DNA of 64,000 bases. Origin: Tetracladium setigerum. Taxonomy: Eukaryota > Ascomycota > Leotiomycetes > Helotiales. The translations under genes and the position numbers were made by a program. The notes beneath the pieces are model-generated. The model did not search any database, was not told the origin of the DNA, and worked only from the letters and a program-made list of their open reading frames with translations. Each line of letters opens with the position of its first letter. Position 1 is the stretch's first letter. The stretch is from NCBI GenBank assembly GCA_031472005.1, contig PZJY01000006.1:124001-188000 (forward strand), written 5' to 3'. Shown here one piece after another: positions 47,772 to 59,314 of this stretch.

Positions 47772-50700
47772 ATGGTCCGAATTACCCTACCCAACCGACT
47801 CAAGTCGTACACCAACAGCTCGACAAACAGTCGCAGCACGAGCCCAGCTCCTGGATCTAGGAGGAATAATGGTGGAGGAGCCGATTCTAGCCCAGATTTG
47901 ACAAAGGCAAATGGTTTGATGTTGAAGGTGAATGTGATCAAGGTATGATTTGGCCTGACAGGAACTGCACCCGCTTTCACAAGTGCAGACACTGACGACC
48001 GGCTTCAAAGGCTCGGAATCTCGCAGCAAAGGATCGCAATGGAACTTCTGATCCGGTGAGTAGCAGCAGTGCTAGCAGCAGTGGAACAATTGGTTACTAA
48101 ACGCACGCAGTATGTCGTCCTCACTCTCGGAGACTCCAAAAATGCCACGCAGGCCGTGCCGAAGACCTTGAACCCAGAATGGAAGATCTCGATGCAGATG
48201 CCCGTCAATGGTGTCAATTGCCTCCTGCTGGACTGTGTCTGCTGGGACAAGGATAGATTTGGGAAGGATTACTTGGGCGAGTTTGACGTTTCCCTGGAGG
48301 ATATATTCTGCAACGATGCGGTGGAGCAGGAACCCACATGGTATGCGCTTCGAAGCAAACGACGCGAGGGGAAGAAGAGCAGTGCGGTCTCAGGGGAGGT
48401 ACAATTACAATTTTCGCTGTTCGACTCTACAAATCCGGCTGCAACGCCAGCTCAGGTCATGGAGAAGTTCTGCATCATTGCTGGAGTGGAATTGACGGAG
48501 TCCGGCACGCCCACCAGAGGCGTATTGCCTACCGATGAGACAGCAGGGTATTTCGATCAAGAGGAGGAAGAAGAGGATGAACCAAGTGATGAGACAGACG
48601 ATCCTTCAAAGCCGGAAAATGCCGAGAAGAGAAGAAGAAGGCTCCGCCTGAAGGGTTTAAGAAAAAAGAAGACTGCAAACGCCTATGAGTTCTCTGGAGG
48701 AAGTGATGTGGTGGGAATTGTCTTTCTGGAGATTGGAAACATCTGCGACCTGCCGCCTGAGCGCAACATGACCAGGACGTCATTCGATATGGATCCTTTT
48801 GTTGTGGCATCTCTAGGGAAAAAGACTTATCGAACACGGGTCATTCGACACAATTTGAACCCGGTGTTCAACGAGAAGATGATATTCCAGGTTCTGAGAC
48901 ATGAGCAATCCTACTCTATCTCTTACACCGTCATGGATAGAGACAAGCTCTCTGGAAACGACTTCATTGCCTCTGCTGTTCTTCCGTTGAAAGAGATCTT
49001 GGATACAGCCCCCGATGCCAATACAAATACTGGATTGTATTCTCTAAGAGAGCCACCAGAGGCTGGGCCTTACCTGCCACCAGCCAATCGATCACGATTC
49101 AAGTTGCCATTGTCACGCTCTCCTTCGGCCCAGAGTCTAAGCAAGATGAATCGCCCAATTCCCACACCACGGGGATCGAGTTCCAACGTCTTGTCGACCT
49201 CTCCAAATTCGGCAGCAAATTCTACACTGCTTACTCCACCTAGTCAGGTCACGAGCAACGCCGGCGGTCTTCAGGTTGGAGACAACGTCCCACCAGCAAA
49301 CGCTGTGGATGATGCCGAAGGACTCAATGAACGTGGAGATCCTGATTTACACGAGTTCACAATTCCACTAAAATTGAAAAACGCGGAAAAGTGGGAAGAA
49401 AAGCACAAACCTGAGCTTGTCATCAAGGCAAAATATGTCCCATATCCGGCTCTTCGTCAACAGTTTTGGAGATCGATGTTGAGACAGTACGATTCGGACG
49501 AGAGCGGGAAGATTAGCAAGGTTGAACTTACTACTATGCTTGACACTCTTGGATCGACGCTGAAAGAGTCAACGATTGATAGCTTCTTCAAGCGCTTCCC
49601 CACTCAATGTCTGGTGATGATCCGGCTGCGGAACTGAGCTTTGATGAGGCCGTCATCTGTTTGGAGGATCAACTTGATCAAAAATCAAAACCTCAATCCA
49701 TGGCGGAAAAGTGGAAGGGCTTGATGCCCGATGCATCTGCGATGAAAAATGCTCTACCCCACCAACTTGTTGGAGGACCAACATCAGCTGGACCTGTCTC
49801 GTCGTCAAACACCACTGGAAGCTCGACGCCAACCAGCTCGGACACTTTGGGTGATGGCGTCTTAACGCAGTCTGTTGATGAGCTGGGCAGTCCCGGAGAA
49901 GAGGGAGAATTCCGTGACGATCTCAACGATAAAGGAGAAGAGCACGTTGTCGAGATTCGAGAATGCCCAATCTGCCACCAGCCACGATTGAACAAGCGCT
50001 CTGATGCTGATATTATCACTCATATCGCCACATGTGCAAGTCAAGACTGGCGCCAAGTCAATAATATTGTGATGGGTGGTTTCGTCACCTCGAGTCAAGC
50101 ACAGAGAAAGTGGTATTCTAAGGTCATCACCAAAATCTCATATGGTGGTTACAAGCTTGGAGCCAATTCTGCGAACATTCTTGTTCAGGATCGTATCACC
50201 GGACAGATCAATGAAGAGCGCATGAGTGTTTACGTTCGATTGGGTATCCGATTGTTGTATAAGGGTTTGAAGTCTAAAGATATGGAGAAGAAGAGAAGTA
50301 TGTTTCATCCAAGACCTGTGTGTTCCCATCTGACCTTTTCTAGTTCGCAAGCTTCTCAAAGGTCTCAGTATCAAGCAAGGTATCAAATATGACGACCCAG
50401 CATCAGCTGCTGAAATCGACAAATTCATTGCTTTCCATCAACTTGACATGACGGAGGTTCTCTTGCCAACAACACAATTCAAAAGCTTCAACGAATTCTT
50501 TTACCGTGCACTCAAGCCAGATGCCAGACCTTGCTCTGCCCCCGACAATCCAAAGATCATTGTCTCGCCTGCCGACTGTAGATCCGTGGTTTTCAACCGC
50601 ATGGATGAAGCTACCAAGATCTGGGTCAAGGGCAGAGAGTTTTCCATCGCAAGACTTCTTGGCAATGCGTACCCCGAAGATGCCAAACGATATGTTAATG

Positions 50701-51331
50701 GAGCCTTGGGTGTTTTCCGTCTTGCTCCTCAGGATTATCATCGTTTCCACATCCCTGTCGACGGTGTCATGGGTAAGCCAAAGACAATCGAAGGAGAATA
50801 CTACACTGTCAATCCTATGGCCATTCGATCCGCTCTTGATGTTTACGGCGAAAATGTTCGAATCGTCATTCCAATCGATTCCGTCGCTCATGGTAGAGTC
50901 ATGGTGATTTGCGTTGGAGCAATGATGGTTGGTAGCACGGTCATCACTCGCAAGGAAGGCGAGACCGTCAAGAGAGCAGAAGAGCTGGGATATTTCAAGT
51001 TCGGCGGCAGTACCCTTCTCGTTTTGTTCGAAGAAAATACGATGAGGTTCGACGACGATTTGGCGGATAATTCGAACACCGCTTTGGAGACCTTGGTAAG
51101 TTTTCCCGTCCACTTTTGATACCTCCGAGCTAATATTGTGAAAAGGTACGAGTAGGCATGTCAATCGGCCACCACCCTTCTCAATCCCAGTATACCCCCG
51201 ATATGCGCAAGAAAGACGAGGATGTCACCGAAAGCGAAAAAGCAGAGGCCAAACGTAGAATTGAGGGCAGTATCGAAGCAGCCGATAATGCGAAGGGAGC
51301 GGGAACGATGGCTGCCACCATGGCCGGATAG
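47772..51331 (+). CDS. psd2: Phosphatidylserine decarboxylase 2 proenzyme (C2-C2-EF-hand-PSD)
   Basis: Five exons (47772-47942, 48011-48055, 48111-50297, 50344-51095, 51147-51331). Domain order: a first C2 domain (LMLKVNVIKARNLAAKDRNG ... YLGEFDV), an acidic linker, a second C2 domain (VFLEIGNICDLPP ... MDRDKLSGNDFI), a Ser/Pro linker, an EF-hand (YDSDESGKISKVEL), a zinc-ribbon-like CPIC..C, then the catalytic domain with SPADCR, QDYHRFHIPVDG, and the self-cleavage motif FGGST that yields the pyruvoyl cofactor. The enzyme makes phosphatidylethanolamine from phosphatidylserine in Golgi/endosomal membranes. Two single-base breaks occur, at AA 49606-49607 and at the T-run 51179-51181. With both restored the coding length is 3342 nt (1113 residues), typical of Psd2. 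Breaks in such a conserved enzyme point to sequence errors. Confidence 0.96.
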
Positions 51332-53243
51332 TGTTGACTGTGTTTGCGTTGAAGACGGAGAGTTGAAATGGGGGTGGAATTGGGAGTAGAAGGGCGTTGT
51401 TGCGTTGCATCATACATTCATTCAACATTGAAGTGCTCGTGTTGGATGGTTCGAATATTGGGGAAGATGGGACGGAATATCTGTTCGGATTTTTAAGCGT
51501 TGAGGTTGGCTGGACTCTGACTTGATTCACCTCTTGTTTTTTTTTCTCTCTCATTCGTTTTTGTTTTCTTTCAAGATACTTTACAATACTTTTCTCTTTT
51601 CTCTGGAAAATGGATGAAAAATGGATGTATTTTGATATCTTTTCTTTGACTTGCTGGTGTGAACGGGCGGGTGTGGGTTTGTGTGTGTTTGATGGGTGCA
51701 GGAAGGGAGGATAGAATAGAGGCAACAAAAGTAAGTCGAATGATCTGGGTGGGTTGGTTGGCGAGGGTTTCGCAAAGATATTTTTTGAAAAAAAGGAAAA
51801 TAAATACACGACGGGTTAGTTAGTATATCCCATCTGATGGGATTATTATGAGTAATACAAGTTATCTTAGTATGGCAATGTAATCTTACCGTGAGTTACT
51901 TTGAAGAGTTCTTGGGTTGAGTTGATGTGTGAGGGTGGAATGTGTCTGGGTGTGGTCGTCTCCTCTTTCACAGTGGGCCTTTTTTGATATTGCTTTTCAT
52001 GCTCTTCTTCTCTTGAAAAGGTTCAGATTCACTCTGCTCGAGTACTCGGGTGCTCGAGTGAGTAAAATAGTAAACAAATTCACCCGAATCCAACACTCTT
52101 CGCCCCCCACGCTCAGTTCAATTTACCGGACTTTAAGCAACTTTTTGACCCCGAGCTTATGTAATCTAGGGGGATCTACTAGCCTGACCCTGAGTCCCTG
52201 ACCCAGGTGGTAACCAACCCAACCACCCCCAGCTCGATCCAACGTCAACTCAAACTCTCAAGGGAACTCCCCTGGTATGAAACATCGGATTAAATTAGAT
52301 CCCAAACTCATCTGCTACTGCAATCACTCTCACAGCCAAAATCCCTTCGTCCATGATGGGCCTCTCACTCACTTCGTTGAAGAGGTGGCAAGCATGAGAA
52401 GGGGTTGAGTGCCAAGAAATCTACTTTTCTCAGACCCCCTCCGGACGAGCCGCGTCTCCATCTTTAGATACAACGATGGATACTGTACGGAGTACAACTT
52501 CAGCCTTTCACTTTTGGGTCTACAGTACGTTGACAGCTCAAGCTCGAGAGAGAGAGTCAGAGGCTGAAATGATTCGGGAGCATGCGAACGTACTTCGTAT
52601 TATTAGATGTACCAGGGTGGCACAGACTGACAGATTATTCCGGATCGGAACACGCGCACTCACTCGTATGGGCTGATAGGATTCTGGAAAGATGCCCTGC
52701 CTTGGCCAAGCTGCCAACATCTGCCAACGTCCCAATCATCCTTGGTGGGTCATGAGTTGGATGGGCGTTTTGTTCATATCAATGTTTGTGATATCCCCTT
52801 GTTGGTTTCGTGATCACAACAACAGGCTGATTTGATCGTGTATAGTACCGTATACAGGCGGCTTTTATTCTGGCTAAGCCGAACGATGGGTTTATCGACA
52901 GATGGAGAGAGATGGACAGATCCATAGATCTCCAAGAGAGATGTGGCATTCGTTGTTTGCAACAATGCGAAGCTTAATAATGAGTGGGGGAGAGTACGAT
53001 AAGATATTTCCATCTATCCCAGACTCGTATTCGAAATAAGGGCTCCATAGCAAATCGACATGGGTGCCTCCCTTGGCGCTCGATGCTATCTATCTTCAAT
53101 TCTGCACACTTCACAGCCGGCTGCCTCCCTCTTTTCTTCACTCACTCCCATCTATCGTTAATTTCTATTTTCTCTCTTTCTTTCTCTCGGGCAGCCACGT
53201 GATCGTTCGTTCGTGCGATCGGTCGACGTACAGTATCAGCACT
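51332..53243. other. Intergenic region, 1.9 kb
   Basis: The first 500 bases are the 3' flank of the decarboxylase gene, with T-rich sequence at about 51535-51600. The remainder up to 53243 is the upstream region of the glycosyltransferase. A ctcgag-rich spot lies at about 52037-52058 (ctcgagtactcgggtgctcgag). I see no gene in it. Confidence 0.5.
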
Positions 53244-55670
53244 ATGGGTGGAAGTGGAAGTGGGCAACATGAGGCGGCGGGAGCAGAGATGGTAGACATC
53301 GATCTCCTTCGCAGTCACCGCCATACGGACAGTCTTGACTCCAACGACAAGAGAACTGCTTCGAGCTCCGGTCTATTAATGAGTCCAGGTGGTCTGTCTG
53401 AAGCTAGCACCTCGGTGGATTGGTTAGCAGTACATCATCGACATTCAGGCATAGACTCGATCCCAGGTACTCCGGGCGAGTCTCCCTTGGCCACCCCATT
53501 TTCAGTCAGTCCAACTCCTGCTGCTGCCATGTCACTTGACACCACTACCCTACCTTAACTATATTCACAGAGCTAACGGAACTGTTATTGCAAAAAGGGT
53601 TATCAGAATAATGTTCAGAGTTCCCTGAGTCTCGCAACCCTCTTGAACAACACCACCACCCCTGGGAGTCATCAAAGCGTCACCACTCTCGTGGGCGGCA
53701 CACCACTCGCCCCGAAAGACTGGCTGGCGTCTGGATCGGTAGCGCGTCTACATGATCGAGATGATGCTGAGATCTGGGGTGGCTGGAGGCGATGGCTCTT
53801 TAGTTTCATTCCAGTCTTGGCCTTTGCTAACGCCAGTTTGTACTTGACCTATCTCGGTTTTCGCATCTATTGTGTTGTGTCCACCCAGCGAGTACGTGGT
53901 GTCGTAATGCCTGGTGCGTGGGTGTTCCTCGGTGTCGAGGTCGCCGTCGCCATTCCCTCTCAAATGCATAATTTCTGGACCATGTGGGCAATGAAGAAGC
54001 GAAATAGGCCAAAGTTGAGATTATTGGGGGAGGAAGTTCCGTCGGTCGATGTTTTTGTCACTTGTTGCAGGGAGGACGACGACGTTATTTTGGATACTAT
54101 CCGTGGGGCATGCGATCTGGATTATCCACGACACAGATTCAGGGTGATTGTTCTCGATGATGGGCATTCGGAAAGCTTGGAAACGTCGGTTCTCAAACTG
54201 TCAGCGACGCACTCTAATGTGTTTTATATGGCCCGTAAAAAGATTCCTGGAGTACCACACCACTTCAAGGCAGGCAATCTCAATTATGGCCTGGAGCAGG
54301 TCGACCTCTTACCTGGAGGTGCAGGAGAGTTCATGGCAGCTCTGGATGCTGATATGGTAAGTCACAATCATTTCTTGTTCTGGCAGACACAGCCTTTTGC
54401 TCACTGCCCTGATTTAGATTCCCGAGTCAGACTGGCTTCGTGCTATTCTCCCTCATTTGCTCGTGGATTCCAAGATGGCCCTGGCTTGTCCTCCGCAGCT
54501 GTTTTACAACACCCCGCCCTCAGATCCGCTTGCACAGAGTCTAAACTTCTTTGTACACGTGATCGAGCCGATCAAAGACGCTCTCGGTGTCGCGTGGTGC
54601 ACTGGATCCGGTTATATCATTCGACGAAAAGCTCTTGATGATATCGGTAACTTCCCACTAGGTTCTCTGGCCGAAGATGTGGCCACCTCGACCCTCATGC
54701 TCGGTAAAGGATGGAAGACCGCATATATCCATGAGCCATTGCAGTACGGCACTGTCCCGGAGGACTATGGTGGGCATCTCAAGCAGCGAACCAGATGGGC
54801 TATCGGCACCGTACAGACTGCCTTTAAGTTGAACTTTTGTCTTTGGGGCGAGAGTGTTCGCCAAATGACCATTGCTCAGCGCTTTTCTGGGTTTCTTTAC
54901 GCCACGCTCAGTATCTTCACCATCTTGGTCACCGTTTCTATGTTCGCCATCCCTGTTGTCCTTCTTTGGGGCAAACCTCTAATTGCCTATGCGGATATGT
55001 TCCAGCTCCGATGGCTCATCCGGGCATGCTTCGCAGCAACGATTTCCAGCCGCTTCTGCGAATTCGTTCTTTTCATCCCGGCCGGCTACCAAACTGGCCA
55101 GAGAGATTTCAGATACCAGCTCTGGATGTCGCCGTACCTCGCGCTGTGCATCATTCGCGCCTTCCTCTTGCCCACGTGGCTAGGGGTGAAGTGGTTGCGT
55201 TTACGCCGACTGGCTCTCTTAATTCAGCACTCAATGAGCGAGATCCAACCATGAGAAAGAACATGTTCCGCCGATTATGGGGTATTCTGATCAATTATCT
55301 CGCCATGTTCCATTTTTTGTTCGTCTACCTCACTCTGGTAGCGGTAATCCTCACGTCTTACCGCTGCTTTTACGAGCAGACCGGCAGCAAGGAGATCATG
55401 CTCGCGTTGATCTCACATGCCTTCTGGCCACCCTTGACATTCCTCTTCCTCTGCAGCTCCTTGTGGACGCCGGTATCCTACGCTATCGATCCCCCAACCA
55501 TGCGCGATCGGGAGGAGCTGTTGGACAGAGATGCCAAGACAGGGGTGGCTCATCCCACGCCAGAGAGCAAGAAGATTGGATTTTTCGGCCATGTCGCTTG
55601 GTTTGAGCTGCAGTATACTGCTGGAACAGTGTACACCGTCTTGATTTTTGTTTACTCGTTTTTCTTGTAA
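53244..55670 (+). CDS. Family 2 glycosyltransferase, cellulose-synthase-like (fungal surface-growth GT2 type)
   Basis: Three exons (53244-53504, 53607-54356, 54418-55670). The N-terminal 170 residues are disordered. Then come two membrane helices (FSFIPVLAFANASLYLTYLG and a following one), and the GT2 domain with DVFVTCCREDDD, VIVLDDGHSES, ALDADM (DxD), EDVATSTLML, and LKQRTRW (QxxRW), then at least four more helices. This layout matches the conserved fungal GT2 reported as needed for hyphal growth on solid surfaces and for plant infection in Zymoseptoria and Fusarium; I infer the same role from resemblance only. The polymer made is not settled. The frame breaks once in the G-run 55183-55186, ahead of the last helices. 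With one base restored the coding length is 2265 nt, 754 residues. Confidence 0.92.
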
Positions 55671-55900
55671 TTGTTTTGAGCGTCTTTTGCATATGCATTA
55701 ATTTGTAATTTGGAGGGGCGGGAAGGAACGGAGTATTGGGCATAAAATAGAATAATAGTTAATGATGGCGAATTATGGGTTGGCACTAAAAGGGCGCCGT
55801 CGTTTGTCTTCACACTATAATAGCAGCATAGCGAATCATATAAAAATAAATACCTATTCAATTTTATCTGATGGTAGCTTCTGCACCTACATCCTCTTGA

Positions 55901-57912
55901 TCACAACATGCTTCTTGCCCCAACCTGAAAGCCAGTCTCCGTAATCGCGCGAATTGGCGTGATTGTCCACCCTTGCGTTGGTCTTCCAATATTAGCCGCA
56001 TTCATAGCCACCCTCGGTCCGCCCTCCATCGTATCCAAATACAATTCCGGACCAGAATAAGCATTCGACAGGTAAAACGTCCCATTCCCCCACGGTTTGA
56101 TCTGCCAGAACTGACCCGAATAATTACCCGCAGGCGCAAGATGCGGTTGAGCCTTGTCATTCCCATAGACATCGAGCTGCATGCCCGCACCAAGAAACAT
56201 CGTACATAAAGCATAACTCCCATCCGGACGAGGCTTGATCTGCCAATGTTGTCCTGAGAAGTTCCCCTCGCGCGCCATTTGGATGGCTCCATCTCGCGAA
56301 CCGCGACCGTCGTTTTTCACGTCGAGAGCGTGGCCTGCGAATGTATTGCGGAGACTGTACCACGTTTGAGCGTTGAATCCGGTGGTGACGATGGGTTTGA
56401 CGGTGATGTTCATGGTCATTGTTGAGCTGGCTGGAGATATCGAGGTGATGGAGACGAGGGTGTCGGCGCCTTGGTACGATTTGCTGCTGGGGTTCGAGGT
56501 TACCGTGAAGGAGGTTGCGTTGGCTGTTCCGGGGAATGGATCACCTGCGTCTCCACGACCGGAATTTGCGATTTTGAGTTGATCTAGGCCGTCGGCTTGG
56601 ATGAGGCGGACCTTTGGGTGGTTTTCATTGCTGTTGCTGTCTTTCGAGTCGTCAATGTGCCAAACTGTAGGAGAAAGTCAAGTCAGCTTTTATTACAGTC
56701 GCAAAGAAAGTTTGAAAAGGTAAAAGAAAAGAAACATACCAAGAAGACCACCTCCTGGCAATGAAGTGTCGAAGCCATAGAGCTGTCTATTTTCAACGAG
56801 AAAGTACTCTTGACTAGACACATCTCCATTCGTCCAAAGCCTGTTCACCTGCTTGCTCAATTTGACATCGGAGCATGTAACTTGGTGATTCTCCGTTTCA
56901 ACCACGACATCAACCCAGCCCTGATTTGCTTTGCACCATGCCGAAGGATGGCATGGCCTAGTGCCTGGAATCACTCCTCCCCAGCTTCCACCAGACATCA
57001 GACACCAGCTTCCGATTCCATCACTGCTATAATCAGTATCATAGAGATCAGGCCAACCAAAGACAAGATGTCCAATCTCGTGAGCACTGACACCGATCTT
57101 TGCGTCTTCGGGAATAGTGAGGAAGGCCCAGATGTTGACACCATCAACGGTGGTTTCAGTTGGGAGGTTCCATTTCGCAGACCATATATCGCCACTATTC
57201 CTAGTCTGCTCTGCTCCTGGTCCGGCATGCACAACAATGTACGCATCTACCTGCCCATTCCCATCATTATCGTAGGGCTTCCAATTAATATGGCCGGTGG
57301 TAGCAGCCAATGCGTCAGCTGCAAGAGTCCGAAGATTCGGCGCTTGGGGATGCAATCCGTTGTTGGCGCCCGCATACTGAACTGAAGTTTGAGGCATGGT
57401 GAATGGACCGATGACCTCGCCAGTGAGAGATATCTTCCCATTGCTCACATCGGAAAAGTACTCGGTGACGCTACCAGTGGGGATCTTCCCCGTTGAGAAG
57501 AAGAGCTCTTGGAATCGTTCTTTAGCACCACTCGCCATTCTTCTATCAGGGAATTCGGCGAGGACAATTGCTACTCTGAGGAGAGAAAGGTGTTAGCTAG
57601 CTATACTGGTTGGGATTTGTTTATAAAATAACAATGATGCACAAACCGGATAGAACCACGGAGAGGGGCTCTCTCTAGAGCGGCTCTAGCCATTTGACTT
57701 GGTGATGGGGTACCAGAGAAGTGGGATTCAGGGAAGATAGCTCCATCGTTTAGGCCAGGAATCGTTCCGGTTGGAGCACCGAAGCCCGCGTTTCGATGTT
57801 GGAATGGGGTTTGGTTGGTTCCTTGTTTGCCCTCAGCGCGGAATTGAGCGAGGAGATCTGGGTGTGGTGGGACGCGGCATGGTCCATCGGCGCAGGAGGA
57901 GTGATGATGCAT
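55901..57912 (-). CDS. M6-family metallopeptidase fused to a ricin-type beta-trefoil lectin
   Basis: Three exons (57647-57912, 56740-57575, 55901-56664) total 1866 nt, 621 residues, intact. The N-terminal part starts MHHHSSCADGPC and contains conserved AIVLAEFPDRRM, GPGAEQT and IWSAKWN. The zinc-binding site is HEIGHLVFGWPDLYD, as in bacterial immune-inhibitor-A-type M6 peptidases. A beta-rich linker follows, then a beta-trefoil with repeated QxW blocks (GQHWQIKPRPDGSY, GQFWQIKPWGNGTF) that normally binds sugars. No signal peptide is visible from this start; an in-frame ATG at 57960 does not provide one either. The M6 family is mainly bacterial, so an old horizontal acquisition is possible. 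Likely role: glycan-targeted protein degradation, location unclear. Confidence 0.9.
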
Positions 57913-58331
57913 ACTGGATGGTGGTTCTTTTGAAGAGGGGAACACGGTTGATGGGTTCAATGAGGGAAGTTTTCAGAGTTTGGTTGCGTTTAATGGTGGG
58001 AAGATTGAAGTGATTTGTAACTTTGAGAGAATTGACATGCACGAGAAAGATTGGAAATTTTGAAGGTCAAAGTAGGAAGTAGGAATTGGTAGTCAGGTCA
58101 ATCACTGGAGAACTTGTAAAGAGTACCTAAACTTGTAAAGAGCATCTAACCACTTTATATAGATAAATTTCTCGTCCTACTCCTCTAGCTTGTCTTGGTC
58201 CCAAGAAAGCTTCCCGCTTTATTTTATATCAGGTGCTGCAGCCAGTTAGGAGGATTCGTAGAAAAAGCAAAAAGAGTAGAGTATGTAACGGAAGGAAGTG
58301 CATAGGGCTGAAGAGAACTCTTGTTTACTTA

Positions 58332-58641
58332 CAGGCGAAGACTTAGCGATTGGTCGGATGCACCTTCGAAAAGAGGAGATACTTTGGTAGTTAGCTGCTC
58401 ACCTGCTGTGGTGGTGCTCTTTTCAGTCACCTGGAACCTGACGAATAGCTTGAGAGTGATAGATAGAGTTTCGAGTGCAGAGCGCACTGCCAAGAATCTG
58501 GTCTTCACTCTGAGTACACCTGAGTACAGTAAGGTCTCGGGGCTGAAAACATGGCGTAAAGTTGTTATCTGATTCTGGATAGAGCTCTGGAGAGCTGAAA
58601 ATAATGGCGTAGGCTTATAATCTTCTCCTAGTGAGAGCTTC
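58332..58641 (-). CDS. Possible small uncharacterised gene, first exon
   Basis: An open frame from the ATG at 58641 (MKLSLGEDYKPTPLF...) runs about 103 codons and ends exactly at a canonical 5' splice site (gtaagt). This suggests a real exon rather than chance, but no following exon could be linked and no domain is recognised. It lies upstream of the M6 peptidase on the same strand and might be an alternative leader exon for it. Confidence 0.25.
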
Positions 58642-59314
58642 ATGCTTGTGCTGAAATCAAGAGAGAATTGAGAGCGCCGAGGCTGACCCCATATTCGAAG
58701 GAAAAGGGTACATATATGCCATATCAACCAGAGCTCTCCGTTGTACCAACCATCCACTGGATATATTTTTCGTTTCTTCATACTAAGGTTTCACAGGCTA
58801 GAAGTTCTTGCTCTATACCAACACGAGTTCCTCAAAAACAAGACCAAAGTAGACAGAAGTTAAATCTGGAGCACCAGAAAACTGATCATAATTCTCACAG
58901 TCAGCCGTTGATCCATTTCAGCCCTACAGCAACACCTTGTCAGACGAGAGTATTGTGGGCGGTTTGATACAAGCGCCTATGTGAGGGGTAGGCATACTTG
59001 GCACTGTATCTGGATACCTTGATGCAAACGAAACTGGTTTTCATCACCTTTGGGCGCTTCCGTACCGGTACCATAAGTTGAGCCTTGTGTAGAAGGTCTC
59101 AAATGGTTTGCTATGACTGAATTGGCTTTGGAAAAATCAATAAACTAACAAAAGTTCCGGCACGACTGCTTTGCTAAAAATCGAACACATGACATAAATA
59201 ACCGAAGAAATTAACTTAGATATACTCAGTAAGCTCGAGTTTTGTAACAACCGAGACCAGACAAAAGACAAATTACAACAACAGATTGTAATCGGTCATA
59301 CATACATACTCCCC

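Noticed and set aside
58332..58641. Signal-peptide exon for the M6 peptidase
   Set aside because: The exon ends at a good donor but its peptide is not a signal sequence and no acceptor joins it in phase to the M6 start; kept only as a low-confidence exon.
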